Part shown: one piece after another, positions 25,593 to 34,793 of the stretch
Position numbering within the stretch: the first letter of the stretch is position 1
Layout: each line of letters begins with the position of its first letter
Assembly: GCA_963750295.1 (NCBI GenBank)
Contig: CAVVPY010000001.1
Span: 2,860,569 to 2,924,568 of the forward strand
DNA length: 64,000 nt
Source of the DNA: CAVVPY01 sp963750295
Lineage (GTDB): Bacteria > Actinomycetota > Actinomycetes > Mycobacteriales > Jatrophihabitantaceae
Direction: 5' to 3'
Program-made: the position numbers and the translations under genes
The notes under the pieces: generated by a model
The model's input: only the letters and a program-made list of their open reading frames with translations
The model's database searches: none
Told to the model about the DNA's origin: nothing

Positions 25593-26534
25593 GTGGCGGC
25601 GAGCGAGGCACGCGGGTCGGTGTGGGGACCGACCGCGGTCCGCATCCGGCAGAGCAAGCTGCTGCGCAGCCCGGCGACCGTCACCTACCGCGCGCTCGCG
25701 CGGGTACTGCTCGCCGGCCCGCCGCCGAAGGTGCTCGCCAACAGCATCCCGAAAGCCGGGACGCACCTGCTCACCCAGTTGCTCGCCGGTGTGCCCAAGT
25801 TCCACTACGCCGGCATGCACATCATCGACAAGGAGTTCCGCGGCGACCTCGACGTCCCGGGCGACGGTCTCGGCGAGTTCGACGCCGGGTCGCTGGAGCG
25901 GCGGATCAAGACGGTGCGCAACGGGCAGTACGTGACCTCGCACATGGGGCTGTTCCCCGGGATGCCGGAGGTGCTGGCGCGTCACGGCATCCGGCCGATC
26001 CTGATGATCCGTGATCCCCGTGACATCGTCGTCTCCCTCGCCTTCTACCACGCGAAGAATCAACGGCTGGCAACCTACGACCGGTTCGCGAAGCAGATGT
26101 CGAGCACCGACGAGCGGCTGATGGCGGCGATCACCGGGTTGCCCGCCGAGAACGGCAACCCGGCCTTCCCGTCCATCGGAGTTCGGCTGAGCAAGTACCG
26201 GCCGTGGCTCGAGGACTCCGCGACCTGCGTGCTGCGGTTCGAGGATCTGGTCGGGTCCAGCGGCGGCGGATCGGACGAGCGGCAGCGCGACTGCGTGCGC
26301 CGCGTGCTGCAGCACTGTGAGCGGTATGCGGGCGAGGGCGAGGCGCTGGTCGACCGCCTGGCGCGCTCGACCTACGCCGAGGGCAGCGCCACCTTCCGCC
26401 GCGGTGCCATCGGCGACTGGGCAAACCACTTCACCGACGAGCACCAGGCAGCCTTCGACGAACTGGCTCCTGGTGTGCTCGACGCCTTCGGCTACGCGTC
26501 CGCGCCGACGTCGCCGCCGGCTGAGAGCGAGTAG
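25593..26534 (+). CDS. PAPS-dependent sulfotransferase
   Basis: This 313-residue sulfotransferase starts at GTG 7 bases after the Wzy-like stop. The 5'-phosphosulfate loop is NSIPKAGTHLLTQLL near residue 50 and the 3'-phosphate motif is IRDPRDIVVSLAFYH near 138. The C-terminal WANHFTDEHQAAFDEL contains the sulfotransferase-1 end motif. Its coupling to the polymerase argues that the acceptor is the glycan or its lipid-linked repeat. It overlaps the convergent third sulfotransferase gene by 43 bases. Confidence 0.9.
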   Translation: MAASEARGSVWGPTAVRIRQSKLLRSPATVTYRALARVLLAGPPPKVLANSIPKAGTHLLTQLLAGVPKFHYAGMHIIDKEFRGDLDVPGDGLGEFDAGSLERRIKTVRNGQYVTSHMGLFPGMPEVLARHGIRPILMIRDPRDIVVSLAFYHAKNQRLATYDRFAKQMSSTDERLMAAITGLPAENGNPAFPSIGVRLSKYRPWLEDSATCVLRFEDLVGSSGGGSDERQRDCVRRVLQHCERYAGEGEALVDRLARSTYAEGSATFRRGAIGDWANHFTDEHQAAFDELAPGVLDAFGYASAPTSPPAESE

Positions 26535-27393
26535 CCGAGGTCGAGCAGTTGCCGGCCGGCCACCTGCTCGAAGCGGGCGATCACGTCGGCAGGCACGGCC
26601 TGGCGCCAGCCTCCCGCCGTGGCCGCACGCACGAACGGGGCGTCAGTGGCCCTGCGTGAGTTGAGGAACGTCGACGAGGCCTCCTTGGCGCGCATCTGTT
26701 CCGGACTGTTCGCTGCCAGTGCAACCGCGAGCGCGTCCGCATCGAGCCCCAGTTCGAAGTGCGCGCTGATCTGGGTGAGCGTCGCCAGCGGGTCGGCGAG
26801 CAGGTCCTCGTAGCGCACGATCAGCACCGAACCGGGTCGCTTGGCCGCGTAGTCGAGCCACTCGCGCACGTAGTCGTGCCAGGCGCCGAACCGGCCGACC
26901 TTGCCAAGGGTGTACCTGTCGAAGAACACGTCGAGCGGTTCGTCCACGAGGCCGCGCCGGTGCAGGTGGTGGGCATAGGACACACCGACGTCACGACCGT
27001 CCCGGACGAGGCATACCGCGCGTGGGTGCCGGGTGCGGACCCCGACGAACAGCGGATGCTCGTGGCTTTTCACCAACCGGCCGCCGGTCGGGACGATCGC
27101 CGGGCCACCCGCGTGCTTGCCGAGAGGGGGGAGACCTGCGTGATCGCGTCGAAATCCATCTCGCGCCCGGACAGCACCCCGGCCAGGACGAACCGCAACC
27201 AGGTGCTGCCCGATTTCGGGTACGAGGCCATCATCAGGTCGGCGGCCTTGAGCCCGCGGTGGCGGTTCACGACGATCAGCCGACGTGCGGTCGACTGCAG
27301 CGGGCGGGGCATCCGCGCCGCGACCCGTTGCGCCCTGGACAACTGCTGCAGCGCCACGGCGCAATCCCTTTCCGTTCCTCCGGTTCCGGTCAT
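26492..27393 (-). pseudogene. Frameshifted PAPS-dependent sulfotransferase
   Basis: Two minus-strand frames together make one 300-residue sulfotransferase. Frame one starts at ATG 27393 and carries the 5'-phosphosulfate loop MMASYPKSGSTWLRFVLAG. Frame two carries GRLVKSHEHP, the 3'-phosphate motif CLVRDGRDVGVSYAHHL and a normal C-terminus with YEDLLADP. The frames switch at the six-G tract 27125-27130 (six C on the coding strand); one extra base restores a continuous protein. It could be a true pseudogene, a phase-variable switch or a base-calling error. The 3' end overlaps the convergent sulfotransferase by 43 bases. Confidence 0.85.
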
Positions 27394-27460
27394 CCTAGTT
27401 CAGGTGGTTCTCAGTTTCTTCCCGAAGCGATGGTGCGGGCCTGGCCCGGCACCCCGTCCG

Positions 27461-27580
27461 GTGAGTGACGACTTCCGGTGATCAGAGACGGACGAATCGC
27501 CGTCTCTCGGTGCGCAGATTCGTCACTCGGCGCGCGGATCCGTCTCTCGGCCACCAGGTCCGTCACTCGGCGCGGGGATC
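27461..27580. repeat. Six 20-bp blocks: two inverted then four tandem
   Basis: Four exact-phase 20-base units start at 27501, 27521, 27541 and 27561. They alternate CGTCTCTCGG and CGTCACTCGG heads with varied tails. The two preceding 20-base blocks (27461, 27481) contain the reverse complements GAGTGACGA and AGAGACGG, giving a nested dyad. The array lies between the polyprenyl synthase stop and the sulfotransferase start on the minus strand. Confidence 0.8.
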
Positions 27581-28574
27581 AGCCGGTACGGGCGATGACG
27601 AGATCGCACAGCGCGGACAACGCAGCGCGGGCCGGGACGTCGGGCAGCTCGGCGAGCATCGCCCGCGCCCGATCGGCGTAGGCAGTGAGCGTGGTGCGCG
27701 CGTCGTCGAGTGCTGAGGATTCCCGCAGCAGCGCCAGCGCCTCACCGTGCCTGGCGTCGTTCACCAGTGGTCCGGCGACCAGCGAGCGCAGCCGCGCCGA
27801 GTCGTTCTCGGTCGAGCGCAGGGCGTAGAGCACGGGCAGGGTCGCGACGCCCTCGCGCAGGTCGGTTCCGGGTGTCTTGCCCGATTCGGTGGAGTCCGAG
27901 GCAATGTCGAGAATGTCGTCGGACAGCTGGAACGCGACCCCGATCTGCTCGCCGAACTGGCGCAGCCGTTCGGTAATCGCGTCGTCGACGCCGGCGAAGT
28001 AGCCGCCGAACTCGGCCGAGGTGGCGATCAGCGAGCCGGTCTTGTCGGCCAGCACCGCGAGGTAGTGCTCGATCTGGTCGCGTCCCTCGGCCGGCCCGAC
28101 CGTCTCGCGGATCTGACCGGTGACCAGCCGCTCGAAGGTGCGCGCCTGCAGCCGCACCGCGTGCGTCCCCAGATCGGCGAGCAGGTTCGACGCCCGCGAG
28201 AACAGGAAGTCGCCGGTGAGAATGGCGACGGAGTTGCCGAAGCGCGAGTTGGCCGACACCGTCCCGCGACGGACCTCGGCCTCATCCATCACGTCGTCGT
28301 GGTAGAGCGTCGCCAGGTGGGTGAGTTCGACGACGACGGCCGCCGGCACGATCTCGGGACGCGCCGCATCACCGAAGTGCGCAGCCAACAGGCACACCAG
28401 CGGCCGGAACCGCTTGCCGCCGGCGGCCACGAGGTGTCGCGCCGCATCGGAGACGAAGTCGTCGTCACTGCTCACGGCGTCCTGGAGGGCTCGCTCGACC
28501 GCCTCCAGCCCAGCCCGCACCGACGCCTCCAGTTCGGCATCCGCGAACGCGACACCGAACAGCGAAGTGCTCAC
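27579..28574 (-). CDS. Long-chain polyprenyl diphosphate synthase
   Basis: This 331-residue trans-prenyltransferase adds isopentenyl units to an allylic diphosphate, giving the menaquinone side chain. The first Asp-rich motif is LYHDDVMDEAEVRRG near residue 83 and the second is FQLSDDILDIASDS near 217. GGKRFRPLVCLLAAH near 42 binds IPP. The GTG start at 28574 overlaps the nuoN stop as GTGA, so it is the terminal gene of the nuo operon. A longer frame runs upstream but is shadow of nuoN. Chain length cannot be set from motifs alone. Confidence 0.93.
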   Translation of the reverse strand: MSTSLFGVAFADAELEASVRAGLEAVERALQDAVSSDDDFVSDAARHLVAAGGKRFRPLVCLLAAHFGDAARPEIVPAAVVVELTHLATLYHDDVMDEAEVRRGTVSANSRFGNSVAILTGDFLFSRASNLLADLGTHAVRLQARTFERLVTGQIRETVGPAEGRDQIEHYLAVLADKTGSLIATSAEFGGYFAGVDDAITERLRQFGEQIGVAFQLSDDILDIASDSTESGKTPGTDLREGVATLPVLYALRSTENDSARLRSLVAGPLVNDARHGEALALLRESSALDDARTTLTAYADRARAMLAELPDVPARAALSALCDLVIARTG

Positions 28575-30148
28575 CCCGTGAAGTTCGCGGCCTTGCCCGC
28601 GAGATCGATGATCGGCTGCGGGAACACACCGAGCGCGACGGTCACCGCCACACCCACCGTGAGTGCGACCGTGGCCGACCAGCCCGGGATCGCCACCGTC
28701 GGCGCGTTCTCGGGCGGTTCGGCGAAGAACATCAGCACGATGATGCGCAGGTAGTAGAACGCGGCGATCGCCGAGCACAGCAGCGCGATGACGACGAGCG
28801 GCCCGGCGTCGTGCCAGGCCGCGCTGAACACGAAGAACTTGCCGGTGAACCCGGAGGTCAGCGGGATGCCCGCCATGGACAGGAGCAACAGCGTCATCAC
28901 GCCGGCGATCAGCGGGCTCTTGCGTGCCAGGCCCGACCACTGGGACAGGTGGGTGGCCTCACCGTCGGCGTCGCGCACGAGCATCAGCAAGCCGAAGGCT
29001 GCCAGCGTCGAGAAGCCGTAGGTGAGCGTGTAGAACATCACGCTGGCCGCGGCGTCGCGCGTCAACGCGACGAGTCCGACCAGGATGAATCCTGCGTGCG
29101 CGATGGACGAGTACGCGAGCACACGCTTGATGTCGGTCTGGGTGACCCCGAGCACCGCACCCACCACCATGGAGGCGATCGCGACCGCCCAGATGATCGG
29201 CCGCCAGTTCCACGAGATGCCACTGAAGCCGACGTACAGCACGCGCATCAGCGCACCGAACGCGGCCACCTTCGTGCACGAGGCCATGAACGCCGACACC
29301 GGTGTGGGCGCGCCCTGGTAGACGTCGGGCGTCCAGCTGTGGAACGGGGCGACGGACGCCTTGAACAGCAGGCCGACCAGCAGCAACGCCAGGCCGGCGT
29401 AGAGCAGCACGTCGGACTGGGTCGACGCGCGCTGCGCCTCGAAGATCGCGCGCAGGTCGACCGAGTCGGCGTAGCCGTACAGCAACGCGAGCCCGTAGAG
29501 GAAGAAGGCAGACCCGAACGCGCCGAGCAGGAAGTACTTCAGCGATGCCTCTTGCGACAGCAGTCGACGCCGGCGAGCGAGCCCCGCCATCAGGTACAGC
29601 GGCAGCGACAGCACCTCGAGGCCGACGAACATGAGCAGCAGGTTGTTCGAGATCGGGAAGATGAGCATTCCCGACACCGCGAACATCATCAGCGGGAAGA
29701 CTTCGGTCTGCACCTTCACGCTGTGGGCGAGGGACCGGTCGGCGTCGGTGCCGACCACCGTGGCCGCGGACGCCACGATCGACGTGCCGACGTCCACGCC
29801 CCGCTCGGCTATCAGCAACGCCGCCATCAGCGCGAGCGCGAGGATCGTCCCCTGAATGAACAGCCCGGCCCCGTCCACTGCGAGCGAGCCGAAGAACGGC
29901 GGGTCGTTGCCGGCCGGACCCGGCGTCGCCACAGTCGTGTTGCGCAGCAGGCCTACGGCGATCAACGCCGAAACGATGCCGATGACGGTAACCGCGAGTT
30001 GGACGTTGAACCGTGACGATCGCGGGACGACCGCCTCAACCACCACGCCGAGGATCGCAGCACCGAGCACGATGAAGATCGGGGTGAGCGCGCCGTACGC
30101 GACCGTCGGCGTGGTGATGCTCTCGACGCCAAGTAGCAGGTTGCTCAC
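28571..30148 (-). CDS. nuoN: NADH:quinone oxidoreductase subunit N
   Basis: This 525-residue antiporter-like membrane subunit of complex I has about 14 helices. Conserved proton-channel elements are FVGLEVLSLPLYLMAG near residue 173 (glutamate of TM5), the KASVAPFHSWTPDVYQGAPT helix break near 264, and the YSSIAHAGFILVG segment near 345. The GTG start overlaps the nuoM stop by 4 bases. Its stop overlaps the polyprenyl synthase start. Confidence 0.96.
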   Translation of the reverse strand: MSNLLLGVESITTPTVAYGALTPIFIVLGAAILGVVVEAVVPRSSRFNVQLAVTVIGIVSALIAVGLLRNTTVATPGPAGNDPPFFGSLAVDGAGLFIQGTILALALMAALLIAERGVDVGTSIVASAATVVGTDADRSLAHSVKVQTEVFPLMMFAVSGMLIFPISNNLLLMFVGLEVLSLPLYLMAGLARRRRLLSQEASLKYFLLGAFGSAFFLYGLALLYGYADSVDLRAIFEAQRASTQSDVLLYAGLALLLVGLLFKASVAPFHSWTPDVYQGAPTPVSAFMASCTKVAAFGALMRVLYVGFSGISWNWRPIIWAVAIASMVVGAVLGVTQTDIKRVLAYSSIAHAGFILVGLVALTRDAAASVMFYTLTYGFSTLAAFGLLMLVRDADGEATHLSQWSGLARKSPLIAGVMTLLLLSMAGIPLTSGFTGKFFVFSAAWHDAGPLVVIALLCSAIAAFYYLRIIVLMFFAEPPENAPTVAIPGWSATVALTVGVAVTVALGVFPQPIIDLAGKAANFTG

Positions 30149-31710
30149 TTCAGACCTCCGGCGACCGGGCCGAGCTTGGGCGCGGGGTCGGTCTTGTGTA
30201 CATCACTGAGTGTTGTCTTGACCGCTGGGTTGATGACGTCCAACAGCGGCTTCGGGTACACGCCCAGGAAGATGATGATCGCGATGAGCGGTGCCACGGC
30301 AGCGATCTCGCGCGCGCTGAGATCCCGGAACTTCGACACCTTCTCGCTGACCTTCCCCTGGAAGGTGCGTTGGTAGAGGTACAGGACGTAGATCGCGGCC
30401 AGCACGATGCCCGCGGTGCCGAGCACGGCCAGACCCTTGTGCCGGGTGAACGTGCCGACCAGCACCAGGAATTCGCTGACGAACGTGCTCATCCCCGGTA
30501 GCGCGAGCGCCGAGAGCCCGGCCAGCAGAAACAGCCCGGCGAGGATCGGCGTCACCTTGGCCGCACCGCCGTAGTCGTCGACGTTGCGGCTCTTGCCACG
30601 CGCGATCAGCAGACCGACGACGATGAACAGCGCGCCCGTCGAGAGCCCGTGATTGACCATATAGAGCACCGCGCCGGTGCCGCCCTGCGTGGTGAACGCG
30701 AAGATCCCCAACCCGATGAAGCCGAAGTGCGCCACCGAGGTGTAAGCCACGAGGCGCTTCATGTCGCGCTGGCCGATGGCAAGGAAGGCGGCGTACAGGA
30801 TGCCGATCACCGACAGGATCAGGATCGTCGGTGCGAAGTACCTCGACGCGCCGGGGAACAGCGGCAGGCAGTAGCGCAGGAAGCCGAAAGTCCCCACCTT
30901 GTCCAGCACGCCCACCAGCAGCGCGGCACCGCCGGCCGGTGCCTCGGCGCCCGCATCGGGCAGCCAGGTGTGGAACGGAACGAGCGGCGCCTTGATCGCG
31001 AACGCGATGAAGAAGCCGAGGAACAACCACTTCTGGGTGGCGCCGTCCGGGACCTGGCCGATCAGGTCGGCGAACGCGAACGACCGCGAACCGGTAGTCA
31101 CGTACAGCCCGATGACCGAGGCCAGCATGAGCAGGCCGCCGACCAGTGAGTACAGGAAGAACTTCATCGCGGCGTACTGCCGGCGCGGGCCGCCGAAGCT
31201 GCCGATGATGAAGTACATCGGGACCAGCATCGCCTCGAAGAACACGTAGAACAGGAAGACGTCGGTCGAGACGAACACGCCGATCATGAAGAACTCGAGC
31301 AGCAGGATGAGCCCGTAGAAGTTCTTCACGCTGCGGCGCCGCGTGGTCGGAGTCGTCAGTTCCTCTGCCCCGGCGCGGCTGTCGAAGGTTGTCCACGACG
31401 AGAGCATCACCGCCGGGACGAGCACGACCGCCATCAGGACGAGGACGAGGGCGATGCCGTCGACGCCGAAGGCGATGTGCACGCCGAAGGATTTGATCCA
31501 GGTCCAGCTGCCCTCGTACTGGAAGCGGTCGCTGGACTTGGTGTCGAAGGCGAAGGTGAGGACGAGGGTGTAGACCAGCACGACGAGCGAGACCGCGAGG
31601 CTGAACTGCTTGGCCATCCGGCCCTCTTCGGGCTTCATCGAGAAGACCGCCAGGGCGCCGACCAGCGGGATCAGTACCAGGATCAGCAGCGCGACGTTGT
31701 GGTGACTCAC
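30145..31710 (-). CDS. nuoM: NADH:quinone oxidoreductase subunit M
   Basis: This 521-residue antiporter-like proton-pumping subunit of complex I shows FFEAMLVPMYFIIGSFGG near residue 158 (TM5 glutamate), KAPLVPFHTWLPDAGAEAP near 243 (broken TM7 with lysine and histidine) and LVAYTSVAHFGFIGLGIF near 324. Its start overlaps the nuoL stop by 4 bases and its stop overlaps nuoN by 4 bases, so the three large membrane subunits are translationally coupled. Confidence 0.97.
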   Translation of the reverse strand: MSHHNVALLILVLIPLVGALAVFSMKPEEGRMAKQFSLAVSLVVLVYTLVLTFAFDTKSSDRFQYEGSWTWIKSFGVHIAFGVDGIALVLVLMAVVLVPAVMLSSWTTFDSRAGAEELTTPTTRRRSVKNFYGLILLLEFFMIGVFVSTDVFLFYVFFEAMLVPMYFIIGSFGGPRRQYAAMKFFLYSLVGGLLMLASVIGLYVTTGSRSFAFADLIGQVPDGATQKWLFLGFFIAFAIKAPLVPFHTWLPDAGAEAPAGGAALLVGVLDKVGTFGFLRYCLPLFPGASRYFAPTILILSVIGILYAAFLAIGQRDMKRLVAYTSVAHFGFIGLGIFAFTTQGGTGAVLYMVNHGLSTGALFIVVGLLIARGKSRNVDDYGGAAKVTPILAGLFLLAGLSALALPGMSTFVSEFLVLVGTFTRHKGLAVLGTAGIVLAAIYVLYLYQRTFQGKVSEKVSKFRDLSAREIAAVAPLIAIIIFLGVYPKPLLDVINPAVKTTLSDVHKTDPAPKLGPVAGGLK

Positions 31711-33608
31711 TGGTACCTCACCGCGAGCAGCACGGCGAGGACGGCGACCGTCCCGGCAAGCATCGACAGGGCGTAGCTGCGCACGAACCCGGTCTGCGTC
31801 CTACGCAATCGGGACGACCCGCCGCCGAAGCCGGCTCCCAGGCCGTTCACCGCACCGTCCACCCCTCGGTTGTCGAAGTAGACGAGAGCCCGACTGATCC
31901 ACTGGCCCGGACGCTGGAGCACCATCTCGTTGAAGGCATCGGCCCAGAGGTTGCGCCGCGCCGCGGTCGTCACGACCGAGACGCCGACGGGCTGGGTGGC
32001 CGGCACCGGTCGCATGCCGAACGCGACCCACGCACCCAGCACGCCGAGTCCCACGACCAGCAGGGTGAGGACGGTGATGACCGTCGGTGACACGGTGTGC
32101 ACGCCCACCTCGACGCTCGGACCGACCGACGGCTCGAGCCAGTGCTGCACACCACCGCCCAGCACGAGCAGGTACCCGCCGACCAGCGCCAGCGCGCCCA
32201 GCACGATCATCGGCACAGTCATCATCTTCGGCGCCTCGTGCGGGTGGACGTCGTCCTCCCAGCGCGCCTTGCCGTGGAAGGTCATCACGAGCGCGCGCGT
32301 CATGTAGAACGCGGTGATCCCGGCACCCACGAGCGCCGCGATGCCGAGCACATAGCCCGAGGTGCCGCCCTTGTCGAACGCTGCCTCGATGATCTTGTCC
32401 TTCGTCCAGAAGCCGGTAGCGAGCGGGAAGCCGATGATCGCGAGGAAGCCGCACACGAACACCGCGTAGGTGATCGGCATGACTCTGGCAAGGCCACCGA
32501 ACCGGCGCATGTCGATGCGGTCGTTCATGGCGTGCATGACCGAACCGGCCGAGAGGAACAAGGCGGCCTTGAAGAAGCCGTGGCCGAGCAGGTGAATGAT
32601 GCCGATGGCGTACACGCCGGGGCCCAGCCCGACGGCCAGGAACATGTAGCCGATCTGGCTCACCGTCGAGTAGGCGAGCACCCGTTTGAGGTCGTCCTGC
32701 CCGCAACCGGCGATACACCCGTACAGCAGGGTGACCGCGCCGATGATGACGACGATGGTCCGAGCCGACTGCGACTGGTCGAACAACGGGGCCGATCGCG
32801 CGATCAGGTAGACGCCCGCGGTGACCATCGTCGCGGCGTGGATCAGCGCCGACACCGGCGTCGGACCCTCCATGGCATCGGGCAGCCAGGTCTGCAACGG
32901 GAACTGGCCGGACTTGCCGCACGCGCCGAGCAGCAGCATCAACGCGATGGCGGTCGCCACGCCGTTCGTGTACTGCGAGTTGCCGTAGAGCACGTCACCG
33001 AAGGACGTGCTGCCGGTATAGGCGAACATGAGCATGATCGCGATCGACAGCCCCACGTCCCCGACGCGGTTGGCGAAGAACGCCTTGTTGCCGGCGGAGG
33101 CGGCGGTGTCGCGGTTGAAGTAGAAGCTGATGAGCAGGTAGGACGCGAGACCGACGCCCTCCCAGCCGACGTACATCGCCAGGTAGTTGTCGGCAAGCAC
33201 CAGCAGCAGCATGACGGCGGTGAAGAAGTTGAAGTACCCGAAGAACCGGCGGCGGCCGTCATCGTGCGCCATGTAGCCGACGGCATAGATGTGAATGAGC
33301 GAGCCGACGCCGGTGATCAGCAGGACGAACACCATCGACAGCGGATCGATCAGCAGGCCCGCGTCGATCTTGAATCCGCCGACGGCTATCCACTGGAACA
33401 GGTGCAGCGTGACCTGCCGGTCGCCCTGCCCCTTGAGCGAGAAGAACAGCATGACGCTGTACGCGAACAGCACGACGGGGACGAGTGCGCCGAGCACATG
33501 TCCCCACTTGTCGGCGCGCTTACCGAGCAACAGCAGGACTGCCGACGAGAGCAGTGGCAGCGCGACGAGCAGCCACGCTGCCGACTGGATGCCGTGGGCG
33601 GACGTCAC
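31707..33608 (-). CDS. nuoL: NADH:quinone oxidoreductase subunit L
   Basis: This 633-residue distal antiporter-like subunit has the long C-terminal amphipathic helix that braces the membrane arm (roughly the last 100 residues, ending GTVAVLAVLLAVRYQ). Conserved features are the MYVGWEGVGLASYLLISFYF segment near residue 145, KSGQFPLQTWLPDAMEGPTP near 234 and YSTVSQIGYMFLAVGLG near 313. The start is GTG at 33608, 10 bases after nuoK. Confidence 0.97.
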   Translation of the reverse strand: MTSAHGIQSAAWLLVALPLLSSAVLLLLGKRADKWGHVLGALVPVVLFAYSVMLFFSLKGQGDRQVTLHLFQWIAVGGFKIDAGLLIDPLSMVFVLLITGVGSLIHIYAVGYMAHDDGRRRFFGYFNFFTAVMLLLVLADNYLAMYVGWEGVGLASYLLISFYFNRDTAASAGNKAFFANRVGDVGLSIAIMLMFAYTGSTSFGDVLYGNSQYTNGVATAIALMLLLGACGKSGQFPLQTWLPDAMEGPTPVSALIHAATMVTAGVYLIARSAPLFDQSQSARTIVVIIGAVTLLYGCIAGCGQDDLKRVLAYSTVSQIGYMFLAVGLGPGVYAIGIIHLLGHGFFKAALFLSAGSVMHAMNDRIDMRRFGGLARVMPITYAVFVCGFLAIIGFPLATGFWTKDKIIEAAFDKGGTSGYVLGIAALVGAGITAFYMTRALVMTFHGKARWEDDVHPHEAPKMMTVPMIVLGALALVGGYLLVLGGGVQHWLEPSVGPSVEVGVHTVSPTVITVLTLLVVGLGVLGAWVAFGMRPVPATQPVGVSVVTTAARRNLWADAFNEMVLQRPGQWISRALVYFDNRGVDGAVNGLGAGFGGGSSRLRRTQTGFVRSYALSMLAGTVAVLAVLLAVRYQ

Positions 33609-33618
33609 AGGGTGCCCT

Positions 33619-33918
33619 TCAGTACTTCAGCAGGTTCGCGTCGTCGACCGACGCGGTCCTGCGGGTTCGGAAGATGGACATGATGATCGCCAGGCCGACC
33701 ACGACCTCGGCTGCGGCGACAGTCATCACGAAGAACGCCATGATCTGGCCGTCGAGGCTGCCGTTGATGCGCGAGAACGTGACCAGGGTCAGGTTGACGG
33801 CGTTGAGCATCAACTCGATGCACATGAACACGACGATCGCGTTCTGGCGGATGAGCACGCCCACCGCGCCGATCGAGAACAGCGCCGCGGACAGCACCAG
33901 GTAGTAGGTCGGGGTCAC
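33619..33918 (-). CDS. nuoK: NADH:quinone oxidoreductase subunit K
   Basis: This 99-residue, three-helix complex I subunit carries the conserved membrane glutamate in FMCIELMLNAVNLTLV near residue 35 and a second in AAAEVVVGLAI near 69. It starts at GTG overlapping the nuoJ stop by 4 bases (GTGA). The C-terminus RTASVDDANLLKY is typical of the family. It forms part of the proton path between the quinone site and the antiporter subunits. Confidence 0.96.
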   Translation of the reverse strand: MTPTYYLVLSAALFSIGAVGVLIRQNAIVVFMCIELMLNAVNLTLVTFSRINGSLDGQIMAFFVMTVAAAEVVVGLAIIMSIFRTRRTASVDDANLLKY

Positions 33919-34706
33919 CGGCCCTCCTCCAGTTCACGTGCCTCGCGGTCTCGTTCGCGTGCGTTGGGCACCTGGTTGCCCGCGAGGCTGGCCATGACCG
34001 ACTCACGCGACTTGGACCCGTCCGGCAGCAGCGCCGGAGTGCCGATCGAGTTGCCCGAGGACAGGACCCCGGGACCGGGCAGTGGCTGCGGCCGGCCGGA
34101 CCGGATCCGGGCTCGTGCCAGCAGCTTCTGCGTCGGCTTGGCCTCGTCGCGCTCGACGTGCGCCAGCACCATGGCGCCGACGGCGGCGACGATCAGCAGC
34201 GTGGACGTGAGTTCGAAGGCGAACAGGTAGCGGGTGAACAGCAGCCTGGCGATGCCCTGCACGTTGTTGCCCGCCGCGTTGGGCACGTCCAGATCGACCG
34301 GTTTCACGTCGACCAGTGCGCGTCCGATCGAGACAGCGACCAGCAGTGCGAAGCCGATGCCGGCGATCGCCGCAGCCCAGCGTTGACCGCGCAGAGTCTC
34401 GACCAGCGAGTCGGACGAGTCACGCCCGACCAGCATCAGCACGAATAGGAACAAGATCATGATGGCGCCGGTGTAGACGATGATCTGCACCAGCCCGAGG
34501 AACGGCCCCTGCTCGATCAGGTAGAAGGTCCCGAGCGAGATCATGGTGGCGGCGAGCGACAGCGCCGAGTGGATCGCGTTGCGCAGCAGCACCGTGCCGA
34601 TCGCACCGGCCAGCGCGATGGGGCCGAGCACCCAGAACGCGATCGCCTCGCCGAGCGGGACGACGCCGTGGCGCAGTTCGCCCGCCGCGAGCAGCATCGC
34701 GCTCAT
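33915..34706 (-). CDS. nuoJ: NADH:quinone oxidoreductase subunit J
   Basis: This is a 263-residue membrane subunit with five helices. The conserved stretch is ALSLAATMISLGTFYLIEQGPFLGLVQIIVYTGAIMILFLFVLML (about residues 50-94), including the pi-bulged third helix. The C-terminal 60 or so residues after EAKPTQKLLARARIR are a hydrophilic extension rich in Pro and Gly, longer than in E. coli (about 184 aa) but common in actinobacteria. ATG start; 87 bases separate it from nuoI. Its stop overlaps nuoK. Confidence 0.95.
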   Translation of the reverse strand: MSAMLLAAGELRHGVVPLGEAIAFWVLGPIALAGAIGTVLLRNAIHSALSLAATMISLGTFYLIEQGPFLGLVQIIVYTGAIMILFLFVLMLVGRDSSDSLVETLRGQRWAAAIAGIGFALLVAVSIGRALVDVKPVDLDVPNAAGNNVQGIARLLFTRYLFAFELTSTLLIVAAVGAMVLAHVERDEAKPTQKLLARARIRSGRPQPLPGPGVLSSGNSIGTPALLPDGSKSRESVMASLAGNQVPNARERDREARELEEGR

Positions 34707-34793
34707 CGTCGCGCCTCGCTGCTGGTTTCCCCGCGTGCGTGCGGTGCGGCGACCTCGAAGCGGTTGCTGGCGGGGGAAGGGCCGCCGTGGACG

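Noticed and set aside
28811..33683. Long plus-strand open frames of 400-528 codons opposite nuoN and nuoL
   Set aside because: They are composition shadows: extremely rich in Arg/His/Gln/Glu, without hydrophobic cores, and exactly antisense to well-conserved nuo genes.
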